A DNA stretch of 42,259 nucleotides, from positions 1-42,259 of the forward strand of contig CAMDQL010000007.1 in assembly GCA_945905915.1 (NCBI GenBank). The letters run 5' to 3'. A program made the translations under genes and the position numbers. Position 1 is the stretch's first letter; each line of letters opens with the position of its first letter. Under the pieces are notes generated by a model. It worked only from the letters and a program-made list of their open reading frames with translations, was not told the origin of the DNA and did no database searches. This stretch comes from Flavobacterium psychrophilum (GTDB taxonomy: Bacteria > Bacteroidota > Bacteroidia > Flavobacteriales > Flavobacteriaceae). Positions 1 to 8,061 of the stretch are shown piece by piece.

Positions 1-37
1 TCAGTGGTTTTTAAGTTAAGGTTGGTTTAGATTTTTA

Positions 38-1156
38 TTAATTGCTCAGCATAACTGGCATTACTAACATAGTTACGGTTTCACCTTCGTCTAAGCCATC
101 AACAGGAGTTAAAATTCCTGCACGGTTTGGCATCGACATTTCTAATTGAATTTCGTCGCTAGACAAGTTGTTCAACATTTCAGTTAAGAAACGCGAGTTG
201 AACCCAATTTGCATGTCATCACCTTGATAATCACATGTTAATCGCTCATCTGCTTTATTAGAATAATCAATATCTTCTGCCGAAATATTTAATTCGGTTC
301 CCGCGATTTTTAAACGAATTTGGTGCGTCGTTTTATTAGCAAAAATTGCCACACGTCTTACCGAGTTTAAAAATTGCACTCTATTGATTAATAATTTATT
401 TGGGTTCTCTTTTGGAATAACCGCTTCATAATTTGGATATTTTCCATCAATTAAACGACAAGTTAACACATAATTTTCAAATGAAAATGTAGCATTTGAA
501 TCGTTATATTCGATTGCTACTTCTGCATCAGAAGCGCCTAAAATTCCTTTAAGAATATTTAATGGCTTCTTAGGCATAATAAAATCGGCTACTTGAGAAG
601 CTTTCACATCTGCGCGAGCATATTTTACTAATTTATGAGCGTCAGTTGCTACAAAAATTAATCCCTCTGGTGAAAATTGAAAGAAAACACCACTCATCAC
701 TGGGCGTAAATCATCGTTACCGGCTGCAAAAATTGTTTTATTCATTGCAGTAGCTAATACTTCAGCAGGAACAATCGTTTTTGAAGGGTCGTCTAAATTA
801 ACAGCCTTTGGAAATTCTTCTCCTGCTGCATAAGCAATAGCATATTTACCCGAATTTGAGCTAATTTCTACCGTAGAATTATCTTCAACAGTAAAAGTAA
901 GCGGTTGCTCTGGGAATGTTTTTAAAATATCTAATAAAAGTTTAGCAGGAATTGCTACACTTCCTTGACTTTTAGAATCAATTTCTAACGTTGCCGTCAT
1001 GGTGGTTTCTAAATCGGAAGCCGAAACTTTTAATAAATTATTGTCTAATTCAAACAAGAAATTATCAAGAATAGGTAAGGTGTTACTACTATTAATAACA
1101 CTTCCTAAAACTTGTAATTGTTTTAATAAATACGAACTTGATACTATAAACTTCAT
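38..1156 (-). CDS. dnaN: DNA polymerase III beta subunit (sliding clamp)
   Basis: Ring-shaped processivity clamp that holds the replicative polymerase on DNA and also serves repair factors. The protein of about 372 residues has the family's normal length and spans three clamp folds of about 120 residues each. The N-terminus (MKFIVSSSYLLKQLQ), the central stretch FAAGNDDLRPVMSGV and the C-terminal tail VTMLVMPVMLSN are typical of Bacteroidota DnaN. Three ATG codons stand in a row at 1162, 1159 and 1156. I chose the third because family members start MKFIVSSS; the first would only add two Met. A good promoter lies 40 bases upstream. The next gene on the same strand upstream is gldG, but the separate promoter suggests independent transcription. 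No dnaA is nearby, so this is not evidence of an origin. Confidence 0.97.
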   Translation of the reverse strand: MKFIVSSSYLLKQLQVLGSVINSSNTLPILDNFLFELDNNLLKVSASDLETTMTATLEIDSKSQGSVAIPAKLLLDILKTFPEQPLTFTVEDNSTVEISSNSGKYAIAYAAGEEFPKAVNLDDPSKTIVPAEVLATAMNKTIFAAGNDDLRPVMSGVFFQFSPEGLIFVATDAHKLVKYARADVKASQVADFIMPKKPLNILKGILGASDAEVAIEYNDSNATFSFENYVLTCRLIDGKYPNYEAVIPKENPNKLLINRVQFLNSVRRVAIFANKTTHQIRLKIAGTELNISAEDIDYSNKADERLTCDYQGDDMQIGFNSRFLTEMLNNLSSDEIQLEMSMPNRAGILTPVDGLDEGETVTMLVMPVMLSN

Positions 1157-1195
1157 CATCATGTATTTTAAAATCGTTATTGATTTTATGTTTTA

Positions 1196-1225
1196 CAAAT
1201 ATATTCTAAATCTAATCAAAAGCAA
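1196..1225 (-). promoter_or_regulatory. dnaN promoter, Bacteroidota type
   Basis: On the minus strand, TTG (plus-strand CAA at 1223-1225) is followed after exactly 19 bases by TATATTTG (plus-strand 1196-1203). This matches the flavobacterial -33/-7 consensus TTG-N19-TAnnTTTG. Transcription would start near 1190, giving a leader of about 35 nt before the dnaN ATG at 1156. Confidence 0.75.
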
Positions 1226-1242
1226 AAACAAATTATCAACAA

Positions 1243-2931
1243 CTAACGGCTGTATCTTTTTTTGCGTAAATAGGTAAATAAAATACCAAAGATTGCTAAA
1301 ATAAGTATTGGTAATCCAACAGTTATAAGCTGTGCGCTGGTATAATTTGCATAAACTTCTTCTTTGTTGAGCAAGGGTAAATCGACATCTTTACTTCGGA
1401 TGTTAATAAGTCCGTTGTCATCTAACAGATAATTTACGCAGTTTAATAAAAACTCTTTATTGCCATACAATTGATTGGTCCATTTGTCAAAACCCAGTTC
1501 TAATGGCATTCCTTTGTCGAATTGATTTTTAATTACATCACCATCAGAAATGACTATCATTTTAGTTTCTTTTCCAACAGATTGAAAGGTTTTATCAGCA
1601 AAAGGCAACACTCTATTTTGGTATGCCGATTTGAATTTTCCTTCCATCATAACCGCAACAGGAAGTAATCCTTTTCCTGCATATTCTTCGGGTGTAGTTT
1701 CTTCGTTAATTAAAGATAAGGAAATAGGAGCAGGTGTTCCAATGGTTTTTGAATATTCGGAAGAACTCAATAAAACTGTTTTTTTAACATCATTTTTTAA
1801 TAGTTCAATCGGACTCGAAAATTCAAACTTAATTCCTTCCATATTTTTTACGATGGGATGGGTAGAAGTTGGATAAATAAATGGCGAAAATTTCCAATTG
1901 TATTGTTGCAACTGTGTTTTGCTACCCTGATTTCCTGAAGCTATTTTTATAGGTGTGGCATATTCATCTTTAATCAATAATGGATTCATTCGAATGCCAT
2001 ACTTAAAGAATAAATCGGTTAGGTTTAATTCGCGCGGATGTGCCAAAATAGTGCCCGTTTCGTTGTACATGCTATCCATATCGGCCGAAACCGCATCAAC
2101 CAACCATAACGTTTTTCCGCCGTTCATGATGAATTGATCTAACACTTGTTTTTCCGCTTCCGAAAAAGCTTCGGTAGGTTTTGCAATTAACGCTAAATCA
2201 TATTTTTTAAGTGCTGCTAAGGTTTGAACCGGCTGATTTGCAACTGAATCTAACGTAAACGGACCAATGTAATAACTTTCTTTAACCGTTGTAAGAAAAT
2301 CCGCAATTAAAGGTTCAATTAATTCGCCATTTCCTTTAATGACCGCAATTTTCTTTTGTTTTTCTTTTGTGATTTTAGTGATGGCTTCGGCAAAACCAAA
2401 TTCTAAATGTTGTACCGAACTAATTACTTTTTCTTCAGTAGAAGCGCCCATTAAATTTTTCAACAAACTCACTTTTGTAAATTTATCGCCATAAGTTGCT
2501 TGAGCCCATGGAAAAACGACTTCTTGCGATTGTTTCCCTTTGTCTTCAACAGTAATGCTCAACGGTTGCATGCCGCGCGCATAAAATTCTTTCATTACTT
2601 CCACCCGCATGACTTCTTTTTCAATCGGGTTTTTAAATTGGAATACAATGTTTGAATTATACGCCGAAAATTCCTCTAATAACTGCTTGGTTTCGTTTTG
2701 TAAACGTTTGAATTCGGGCGGAAAGTTACCGTCTAAATACACATCAATATACAACGGACTGTCTACATTTTTAATGATATTTAAAGTAGTTTCCGAAAGG
2801 GTATAGCGTTTATCTTGCGTTAAATCAAAACGTTTGAAAAAGAAATGACTTAATACATTAAGTACGATCAAAACGATTAATATAATCCCCAATTGATTTA
2901 AAGCTTTTATTTTATTTGTCTTCATTACCAT
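1243..2931 (-). CDS. gldG: Gliding motility ABC transporter auxiliary protein GldG
   Basis: Component of the GldA-GldF-GldG ABC transporter, required for gliding in some flavobacteria. An N-terminal membrane helix lies at about residues 9-30 and is followed by FFKRFDLTQDKRYTLSE, the usual start of the ABC-type uncharacterised transport domain. A long periplasmic region follows, then a C-terminal helix (about 535-555, ITVGLPILILAIFGILF) and a basic tail. The length of 562 residues fits GldG. It is translationally coupled to gldF: the first ATG (2931) overlaps the gldF stop by 7 bases, while a second ATG at 2925 forms TAATG with it, so the true start may be two codons in. The ATPase gene gldA is not in this window. 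Confidence 0.93.
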   Translation of the reverse strand: MVMKTNKIKALNQLGIILIVLIVLNVLSHFFFKRFDLTQDKRYTLSETTLNIIKNVDSPLYIDVYLDGNFPPEFKRLQNETKQLLEEFSAYNSNIVFQFKNPIEKEVMRVEVMKEFYARGMQPLSITVEDKGKQSQEVVFPWAQATYGDKFTKVSLLKNLMGASTEEKVISSVQHLEFGFAEAITKITKEKQKKIAVIKGNGELIEPLIADFLTTVKESYYIGPFTLDSVANQPVQTLAALKKYDLALIAKPTEAFSEAEKQVLDQFIMNGGKTLWLVDAVSADMDSMYNETGTILAHPRELNLTDLFFKYGIRMNPLLIKDEYATPIKIASGNQGSKTQLQQYNWKFSPFIYPTSTHPIVKNMEGIKFEFSSPIELLKNDVKKTVLLSSSEYSKTIGTPAPISLSLINEETTPEEYAGKGLLPVAVMMEGKFKSAYQNRVLPFADKTFQSVGKETKMIVISDGDVIKNQFDKGMPLELGFDKWTNQLYGNKEFLLNCVNYLLDDNGLINIRSKDVDLPLLNKEEVYANYTSAQLITVGLPILILAIFGILFTYLRKKRYSR

Positions 2932-3650
2932 TTCAAAGATTTAAGTTGATAAACCGTTGCGGTTAAAAAAAGAAACGTTACACTGATGAAATAAATAATA
3001 TCACGCGTGTCTAAAACGCCGCGACTCATACTTTTAAAATGAAAATCCATACCTAATGAAGCAAAAATAGAGCTATAACTCCCTAAAAAAGAAGCAATAC
3101 CATCAAATCCAAAGTAGAAAAAGAAACAACAAAAAACAGCTATAATGAAAGCTACAATTTGGTTGTCTGATAAAGTCGATGCAAAAATTCCGATAGCAGT
3201 GTAAGCAGCAATTAAAAACAATAAACCAAAATAAGAACCCAAGGTACTTCCCATGTCAATATTGCCTTGCGGATTTCCAAAATGTGAAATAGTGAAAACA
3301 TAAATTACAGTGGGTACAATTGCTAAAACAATCAAAATAAAAGCACCAAGGAATTTTCCATTTACGATGTCCCAGTTGGAAAGCGGTTTGGTAAATAATA
3401 ATTCGATGGTTCCTTGTTTTTTTTCATCGGAAAAACTCCGCATGGTTACCGCCGGAATCAAGAAAATTAAGATCCACGGTGCCAATTTAAAAAACGGACT
3501 TAAATCGGCAAACCCCGAGTTTAATATATTGAATTCGCCTTCAAATACCCAAAGAAATAATCCGTTGAGTAAAAGAAAAATAGCGATAACTAAATAACCT
3601 ATTGGCGAGCCAAAAAAGGATTTAATTTCGCGAAGTAATAGTGCTTTCAT
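2925..3650 (-). CDS. gldF: Gliding motility ABC transporter permease GldF
   Basis: ABC-2 type permease that would form the membrane channel of the Gld transporter with GldG and an ATPase encoded elsewhere. The protein has 241 residues and about six hydrophobic segments: residues 15-35 (GYLVIAIFLLLNGLFLWVF), 55-70, about 95-115, 135-155, 160-185 and 215-235. The cytoplasmic motif SFSDEKKQGTIELLFTKPLS (around residues 70-90) is characteristic of ABC-2 permeases of this group. It is followed directly by gldG in an overlapping two-gene unit. Upstream is an 87-base spacer containing a tandem repeat, then the monooxygenase gene on the same strand, so all four minus-strand genes could share a transcript. 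Confidence 0.93.
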   Translation of the reverse strand: MKALLLREIKSFFGSPIGYLVIAIFLLLNGLFLWVFEGEFNILNSGFADLSPFFKLAPWILIFLIPAVTMRSFSDEKKQGTIELLFTKPLSNWDIVNGKFLGAFILIVLAIVPTVIYVFTISHFGNPQGNIDMGSTLGSYFGLLFLIAAYTAIGIFASTLSDNQIVAFIIAVFCCFFFYFGFDGIASFLGSYSSIFASLGMDFHFKSMSRGVLDTRDIIYFISVTFLFLTATVYQLKSLKW

Positions 3651-3695
3651 TTATTTTTTATTAAATGTTTATGTTTTAAATGTTAAAAGTTCCTC

Positions 3696-3737
3696 CCATC
3701 TCCCAACTTCCATCTCCCAACTTCCATCTTCCAACTC
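3696..3737. repeat. Three tandem copies of a 14-base word
   Basis: The unit CCATCTCCCAACTT occurs at 3696-3709 and 3710-3723, and as CCATCTTCCAACTC at 3724-3737. It fills the gap between gldF and the next upstream gene and ends exactly at that gene's stop codon. It is pyrimidine-rich on the plus strand. No function is known to me. Confidence 0.85.
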
Positions 3738-4034
3738 CTAACTCAAAGTTACCAATCGATCCACACTCCAAGCTTCGGGTTTATCGCTAAATAATGTTTT
3801 AGTATAACTCCAAACTTCGTTAAATAGTATCGAGTTTCTATAATTTTCTAATGCTTGTTCGTTTTCCCAATAACTATAGGTAAAAAAGATACGTTGGTCA
3901 TTTTTATCTTGATACAATTCTAAAAACTGATTGCCTTCAAAATTTCGAATGTGTTGCTTCACGGCTTCAAAATTAGATAGAAAAGCCTCAATTTTATCTT
4001 CGTTAAAACGCATTTTTACAATTCGTATAAACAT
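3738..4034 (-). CDS. Antibiotic biosynthesis monooxygenase-fold protein
   Basis: Small protein of 98 residues in the ABM/YgiN superfamily (dimeric alpha-beta ferredoxin-like fold). Members include quinol monooxygenases and haem-degrading enzymes, but many have no known substrate. Supporting features are the N-terminal beta strand (MFIRIVKMRF), the central Phe/Tyr-rich strand with QRIFFTYSYWENEQALENYR (about residues 46-65) and the C-terminal region KTLFSDKPEAWSVDRL, all typical of Bacteroidota members. It lies 3 bases downstream of the SAM hydroxide adenosyltransferase gene, so the two are almost certainly co-transcribed. The actual reaction cannot be read from the sequence. Confidence 0.82.
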   Translation of the reverse strand: MFIRIVKMRFNEDKIEAFLSNFEAVKQHIRNFEGNQFLELYQDKNDQRIFFTYSYWENEQALENYRNSILFNEVWSYTKTLFSDKPEAWSVDRLVTLS

Positions 4035-4037
4035 GGT

Positions 4038-4868
4038 TTAATTTTTAAATTCGATAGTTATAGTATCTCTAAATTTGATACCTAATAAAGTAGAAGCAGA
4101 GCCAACAGTCTTTGGATTACTTTTATAAATAGCGATTTCTAAAAATCCATTTTCATTAAATAGGGCTAAAAAGTCGCCTTCAAAATCTTTCAATTGTTTC
4201 TTTTCAACCACCGGAAAATCGGAATAATTTTTATGGATTCGATTTAGTTTTTTATTTTTTACTTGAATTTCAAATTTTCGATTGCGAGCCACTTCAATAA
4301 ACTGCTTTTGAGAAATATTCGTTACACAATTGCCAAAAGAATCAATATAAATAATTTGACCTTTTACTGAAGATAAATCATTTGAAACTATCGGGTTGAC
4401 TGCATTGACTGGTTTTAATTCGTTAATTTCTTTACCAATAACATTCAATAAACCACCTCGAGCTATATGTGCTGCAACGGCAACAAAAACATCCATGTCA
4501 CTTGCATTAGTATTTAGTCGTTCATGAATATTAATTGCTACTATTTTTTGAGCCACCTTTTTTTGCAGTAATACATTTAAAATGCCATTATCGGCACAAA
4601 TGAAAAAATGATCGTCCCATTGCAATGCAATATGTTGCATATCGCCCACACGCTCACTATCTACTCCGATAATGTGAATAGTTCCTTTTGGAAAACTTGA
4701 ATAAGCTGCTTCAATACAATAACTAGCTTCTAAAGTATTGAATAAATCAATGTCATGCGAAATATCAATTATCGTTGCATCGTTTAATTCAGAAACTATT
4801 TTTCCTTTCAAAGCACCTACAAAATAGTCTTTGTGTCCAAAATCGGTAGTTAGCGTAATTATTGACAT
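4038..4868 (-). CDS. SAM hydroxide adenosyltransferase (DUF62 family)
   Basis: Member of the fluorinase/chlorinase-like DUF62 family. Ordinary members hydrolyse S-adenosylmethionine to adenosine and methionine using an activated hydroxide. The N-terminal motif TLTTDFGHKDYFVGALKG (residues 5-22) with its Asp is diagnostic. The substrate-binding region includes DSERVGDMQHIALQW (about 70-84) and FICADNGIL (about 89-97). A second beta-barrel domain begins near IIYIDSFGNCVTNIS (about 171-185). The length of 276 residues is typical. A halogenase role is unlikely, since this is the housekeeping form common in flavobacteria. It is the first gene of a minus-strand unit and is divergent from phoH. Confidence 0.9.
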   Translation of the reverse strand: MSIITLTTDFGHKDYFVGALKGKIVSELNDATIIDISHDIDLFNTLEASYCIEAAYSSFPKGTIHIIGVDSERVGDMQHIALQWDDHFFICADNGILNVLLQKKVAQKIVAINIHERLNTNASDMDVFVAVAAHIARGGLLNVIGKEINELKPVNAVNPIVSNDLSSVKGQIIYIDSFGNCVTNISQKQFIEVARNRKFEIQVKNKKLNRIHKNYSDFPVVEKKQLKDFEGDFLALFNENGFLEIAIYKSNPKTVGSASTLLGIKFRDTITIEFKN

Positions 4869-4974
4869 TTTTTTGTTTATAACTTATTTATAAAGCAATA
4901 GTTGTTTTTACTAAATTTGAATACAAATCTACTACAAATTTAGCGTTTCAAAAATAATTAAAAAAACAAAGCCT

Positions 4975-5928
4975 TTGAACGAAAGAACTATAGAATTAAT
5001 CGACATTGCTCCAAAAGATTTTTGGGGCACACAAGATGCTCATCTTGAAACTATTAAAAAGTATTATCCAAAGTTAAAAATTGTGGCTCGAGGGACTACT
5101 TTGAAAGCCTTTGGTGAAGGTGAAATTTTAGACGAATTTGAATCGCGTTTTAGGAGATTAATGAATCATTTTTCTAGATACAACAGTATTGATGATAATG
5201 TAATTCTTCGTGTTTTAGAAACCAGTCAACAACATGACACGGAACACATGCACGATCGTGATAAAATTCTTGTGCATGGAATAGGTGGAAAGCTCATCAA
5301 AGCGATGACGCCTAACCAACAAAGATTGGTTGATACCATATACACACACGATATGGTGTTTGCTATTGGTCCTGCCGGAACAGGAAAAACCTATACTGGT
5401 GTAGCTATGGCGGTTAAAGCGTTAAAAGAGAAACAAGTCAAGCGCATTATTTTAACACGTCCAGCGGTCGAAGCAGGTGAAAATCTTGGATTTCTTCCAG
5501 GCGACATGAAGGAAAAATTAGATCCTTATATGCAACCATTATACGATGCATTGCGCGATATGCTGCCACCACAAACCCTTGAAGATTATATTTTGAAAGG
5601 GATTATTCAAATTGCACCCTTAGCATTTATGCGTGGTCGCACGTTAGATAATGCTTTTGTGATTTTAGACGAAGCCCAAAATACAACTCATTCACAAATG
5701 AAAATGTTCTTAACGCGAATGGGAAAAAACGCCAAATTTATGATTACAGGCGACCCTGGTCAGGTAGATTTACCAAGAAGAACTATTTCAGGATTGAAAG
5801 AAGCGATTCTCATTTTGAAAGATGTAGAAGGTGTGGGTATAATCTATTTAGACGACAAAGATATTGTACGCCATAGATTAGTCAAGAAAATTATTGATGC
5901 GTATAAAAGCATTGAAAATAACGATTAA
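4975..5928 (+). CDS. PhoH family P-loop ATPase, TTG start
   Basis: Cytoplasmic PhoH-like ATPase, often linked to RNA metabolism together with YbeZ/YbeY. The protein has 317 residues. A small N-terminal KH-like region (about 1-100) precedes the ATPase core. Walker A is GPAGTGKTY with Lys138, and Walker B is FVILDEAQN near residue 232. GDPGQVDLPRRTISGL (about 261-276) and the C-terminal DIVRHRLV motif are family hallmarks. The start codon is TTG at 4975: no in-frame ATG or GTG lies between it and the upstream region, and the encoded MNERTIELID matches the family N-terminus. A perfect-stem terminator follows 15 bases after the stop. It is divergent from the SAM hydroxide adenosyltransferase gene. 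Confidence 0.92.
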   Translation: MNERTIELIDIAPKDFWGTQDAHLETIKKYYPKLKIVARGTTLKAFGEGEILDEFESRFRRLMNHFSRYNSIDDNVILRVLETSQQHDTEHMHDRDKILVHGIGGKLIKAMTPNQQRLVDTIYTHDMVFAIGPAGTGKTYTGVAMAVKALKEKQVKRIILTRPAVEAGENLGFLPGDMKEKLDPYMQPLYDALRDMLPPQTLEDYILKGIIQIAPLAFMRGRTLDNAFVILDEAQNTTHSQMKMFLTRMGKNAKFMITGDPGQVDLPRRTISGLKEAILILKDVEGVGIIYLDDKDIVRHRLVKKIIDAYKSIENND

Positions 5929-5943
5929 ATTATTCCTAAAAAG

Positions 5944-5970
5944 AGACACTAATATTAGTGTCTTTTTTTT
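5944..5970 (+). terminator. Intrinsic terminator after phoH
   Basis: AGACACTAAT (5944-5953) pairs perfectly with ATTAGTGTCT (5954-5963), and T continues to 5970. The last T of the run is also the first base of the purC -7 box. Confidence 0.85.
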
Positions 5971-6002
5971 ACTTTTGCACCACACAAACAACAACACCAC
6001 AC
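5970..6002 (+). promoter_or_regulatory. purC -7 box and A/C-only leader
   Basis: TACTTTTG (5970-5977) matches TAnnTTTG and is followed by C. From 5979 to 6002 the sequence is only A and C (starting ACCACACAAACAAC), directly abutting the ATG at 6003. The G of the box lies 25 bases before the ATG. No TTG is found at the expected -33 position, which falls inside the phoH terminator stem. The same arrangement is seen before purM and pyrG, and weakly before guaA. Confidence 0.65.
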
Positions 6003-6953
6003 ATGAATACAATTACCACTACAAATTTTAATTTTCCAGGACAAAAATCGGTTTACAGAGGAAAAGTTAGAGAAGTGTACAACATCAATGATGACTTATT
6101 AGTGATGGTGGCAACCGATCGACTTTCGGCATTTGATGTAGTTTTACCTAAAGGAATTCCTTATAAAGGACAAATTTTAAACCAAATTGCGACGAAGTTC
6201 ATGGAGTTAACTTCAGATATTGTTCCCAATTGGTTAATAGCTACTCCCGATCCAAATGTGGCGGTAGGGCATTTATGCGAACCTTTTAAAGTAGAAATGG
6301 TAATTCGTGGGTATTTATCTGGGCATGCAGCACGTGAATATGCCGCAGGAAGAAGAATTCTTTGCGGTGTGGAAATGCCCGAAGGATTAAAAGAAAACGA
6401 TCAATTTCCAACACCAATCATAACGCCAACAACCAAAGCCGATAACGGTTCGCACGACGAAGATATTTCGCGTGAAGCTATTTTAGCTAATGGAATTGTA
6501 ACCGAAGCAGATTATTTAATCTTAGAAAAATACACCAGAGCGTTGTACCAAAGAGGAACTGAAATTGCAGCGTCTCGCGGATTAATTTTAGTAGATACAA
6601 AATATGAATTTGGGAAAACAAAAGACGGTCAAATCGTGTTGATTGATGAAATTCACACACCCGATTCTTCTCGTTATTTTTATGCAGAAGGTTACCAAGA
6701 AAGACAAAACAACAACGAAGAACAAAAACAATTGTCAAAAGAGTTCGTGCGTCGCTGGTTGATTGAAAATGGTTTTCAAGGCAAAGAAGGGCAACAAATT
6801 CCTAACATGACAGATGAATACATTGAAACCGTTTCAGAGCGTTACATTGAATTATTTGAAAATATCATTGGTGAATCTTTTGTAAAAGCAGATATAACGA
6901 ATATTCAAGAACGTATTGAGAAAAATGTTTTGATTTATTTAGCCGCTCTATAA
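6003..6953 (+). CDS. purC: Phosphoribosylaminoimidazole-succinocarboxamide (SAICAR) synthase
   Basis: Catalyses ATP-dependent joining of aspartate to CAIR in de novo purine synthesis. The protein has 316 residues and is the longer form of the family. Motifs include [28 protein letters not shown] in two parts: the SAICAR synthetase signature YRGKVREVY, and [20 protein letters not shown]. Also present are [17 protein letters not shown], the stretch around [17 protein letters not shown], and [12 protein letters not shown] near residue 207. I chose ATG 6003. An in-frame GTG at 5958 would extend the protein by 15 residues, but it lies within the phoH terminator stem and upstream of the likely promoter. 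Other purine genes in the window (purM, guaA) lie 10 kb away, so this is not a pur operon. Confidence 0.96.
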   Translation: MNTITTTNFNFPGQKSVYRGKVREVYNINDDLLVMVATDRLSAFDVVLPKGIPYKGQILNQIATKFMELTSDIVPNWLIATPDPNVAVGHLCEPFKVEMVIRGYLSGHAAREYAAGRRILCGVEMPEGLKENDQFPTPIITPTTKADNGSHDEDISREAILANGIVTEADYLILEKYTRALYQRGTEIAASRGLILVDTKYEFGKTKDGQIVLIDEIHTPDSSRYFYAEGYQERQNNNEEQKQLSKEFVRRWLIENGFQGKEGQQIPNMTDEYIETVSERYIELFENIIGESFVKADITNIQERIEKNVLIYLAAL

Positions 6954-7075
6954 AAAATACTATTTATTTTCACAATTCTGTATTAATTAAAAAGGTTTTT
7001 ATATTGCTAAAAATAAATTGCATTATTTTAATTACAACGAAAATAAATTAGGCAAATAATGATAAAAACAAAAAA

Positions 7076-7100
7076 ACTCCGATTTTCATCGGAGTGATTT
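7076..7100. terminator. Hairpin between convergent purC and DUF4197 gene
   Basis: ACTCCGAT (7076-7083), loop TTTC, then ATCGGAGT (7088-7095). It has A-run and T-rich flanks on both sides, so it could terminate both strands. It lies in the 261-base convergent gap; nothing else convincing is visible there. Confidence 0.75.
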
Positions 7101-7214
7101 TTACAAACTAACCTAACCAAATAAGAAAACTCATTTTACATTACAAATGTCGGAAGTTTTTCTCACACAATGTGTTAAGGATATGTTATACTTATGTTAT
7201 TGATTCTTAAATTT

Positions 7215-7931
7215 TTACAACTTTATTTTATCTTGAAGCACAAATATTTTTTTCAATAAATCACTATTTCTGGAAGGTAATTTTGTGCGAATCTCTTTTT
7301 CTTCTACAGCAATCATTTTGAATACGCCCTCCATTGCTTTGTTTGTGGTGTAGTCGGTTAAGTCGGGATTTACTTTTTTAACCAAAGGCAGACTATTATA
7401 TTTTTTAATAATTTCTGACCAAACTTTATCAGCTCCCACTTTAGAAAATGATTTTTTAATTACGGGATTAAATGAAGCATACAAATGCGTGGTTGTGTTT
7501 TTTTGTAAATAGACTGTCGCTGCATTTTCATTGCCTAAAAGAATATTTTTAGCATCGGTAAAAGTCATTTGTTTTACTGCATCCACAAAAATAGGAGTCG
7601 CTTCTTTTACAGCATCTTCCGCAGCTCGGTTTAATAGTTCAATGCCTTCATCGGCTAATTTTCCCATTCCAAATTGACGTAACTTTTTATCTACGGTTTT
7701 AAGTTCTTCAGGCAACATAATTTTTACTGCTTCGTTTTTTAAATAACCATCTTTAGCAGCAAGTTTCGTTACTTGTTTTGTTATTCCATTGTTTAATGCT
7801 TCTTTGAGTCCTTTACTAATTTCAGTTTGACTAACTGTTGAATTAATTTTTGGAAGTTGTGCCATTAATTTAGGGGTTGAAATACCTCCAATTAACAGAA
7901 TAAAAGATAAGTTGAGAATATGTTTTTTCAT
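7215..7931 (-). CDS. DUF4197 family secreted protein
   Basis: Protein of 238 residues of unknown function, with an N-terminal signal peptide (about 1-24, hydrophobic LNLSFILLIGGIS ending near MAQ). Family features are the KGLKEALNNGITKQV segment (about 40-54), RQFGMGKLADEGIELLNRAAEDAV (about 85-108, in two helices) and the C-terminal block with TTNKAMEGVFKMIAVEE (about 196-212). DUF4197 proteins are mainly helical and probably periplasmic. It is monocistronic on the minus strand and divergent from the icmF-type gene. A TATATTTG -7-like box lies 30 bases upstream. Confidence 0.88.
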   Translation of the reverse strand: MKKHILNLSFILLIGGISTPKLMAQLPKINSTVSQTEISKGLKEALNNGITKQVTKLAAKDGYLKNEAVKIMLPEELKTVDKKLRQFGMGKLADEGIELLNRAAEDAVKEATPIFVDAVKQMTFTDAKNILLGNENAATVYLQKNTTTHLYASFNPVIKKSFSKVGADKVWSEIIKKYNSLPLVKKVNPDLTDYTTNKAMEGVFKMIAVEEKEIRTKLPSRNSDLLKKIFVLQDKIKL

Positions 7932-7960
7932 ATTTTTTATTTTTTCTAGAAAAATATAAG

Positions 7961-7968
7961 CAAATATA
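7961..7968 (-). promoter_or_regulatory. -7 box for the DUF4197 gene
   Basis: The minus strand reads TATATTTG followed by C, 30 bases before the DUF4197 start. No TTG is found at the expected -33 distance, so support is moderate. Confidence 0.45.
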
Positions 7969-8061
7969 ATGCCTTTTTAAGCTATAATTATTTTAATTTT
8001 TAAAAGGATAAAAATTATTAAATTCGTAAATTGCAGCCTTTAAAACGAATTAAAATTACAG

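Noticed and set aside
999..1277. 92-codon plus-strand frame spanning the dnaN start and its promoter
   Set aside because: It overlaps dnaN coding sequence and a well-formed dnaN promoter, and the translation is Ile/Lys/Asn-rich as expected for noncoding AT-rich DNA.
4038..4868. Fluorinase or chlorinase activity for the DUF62 protein
   Set aside because: The gene is the common housekeeping SAM hydroxide adenosyltransferase form and has no halogen-metabolism neighbours.
5958..6002. Longer purC start at GTG 5958
   Set aside because: The GTG lies in the stem of the phoH terminator and upstream of the likely promoter; the family N-terminus begins at ATG 6003.
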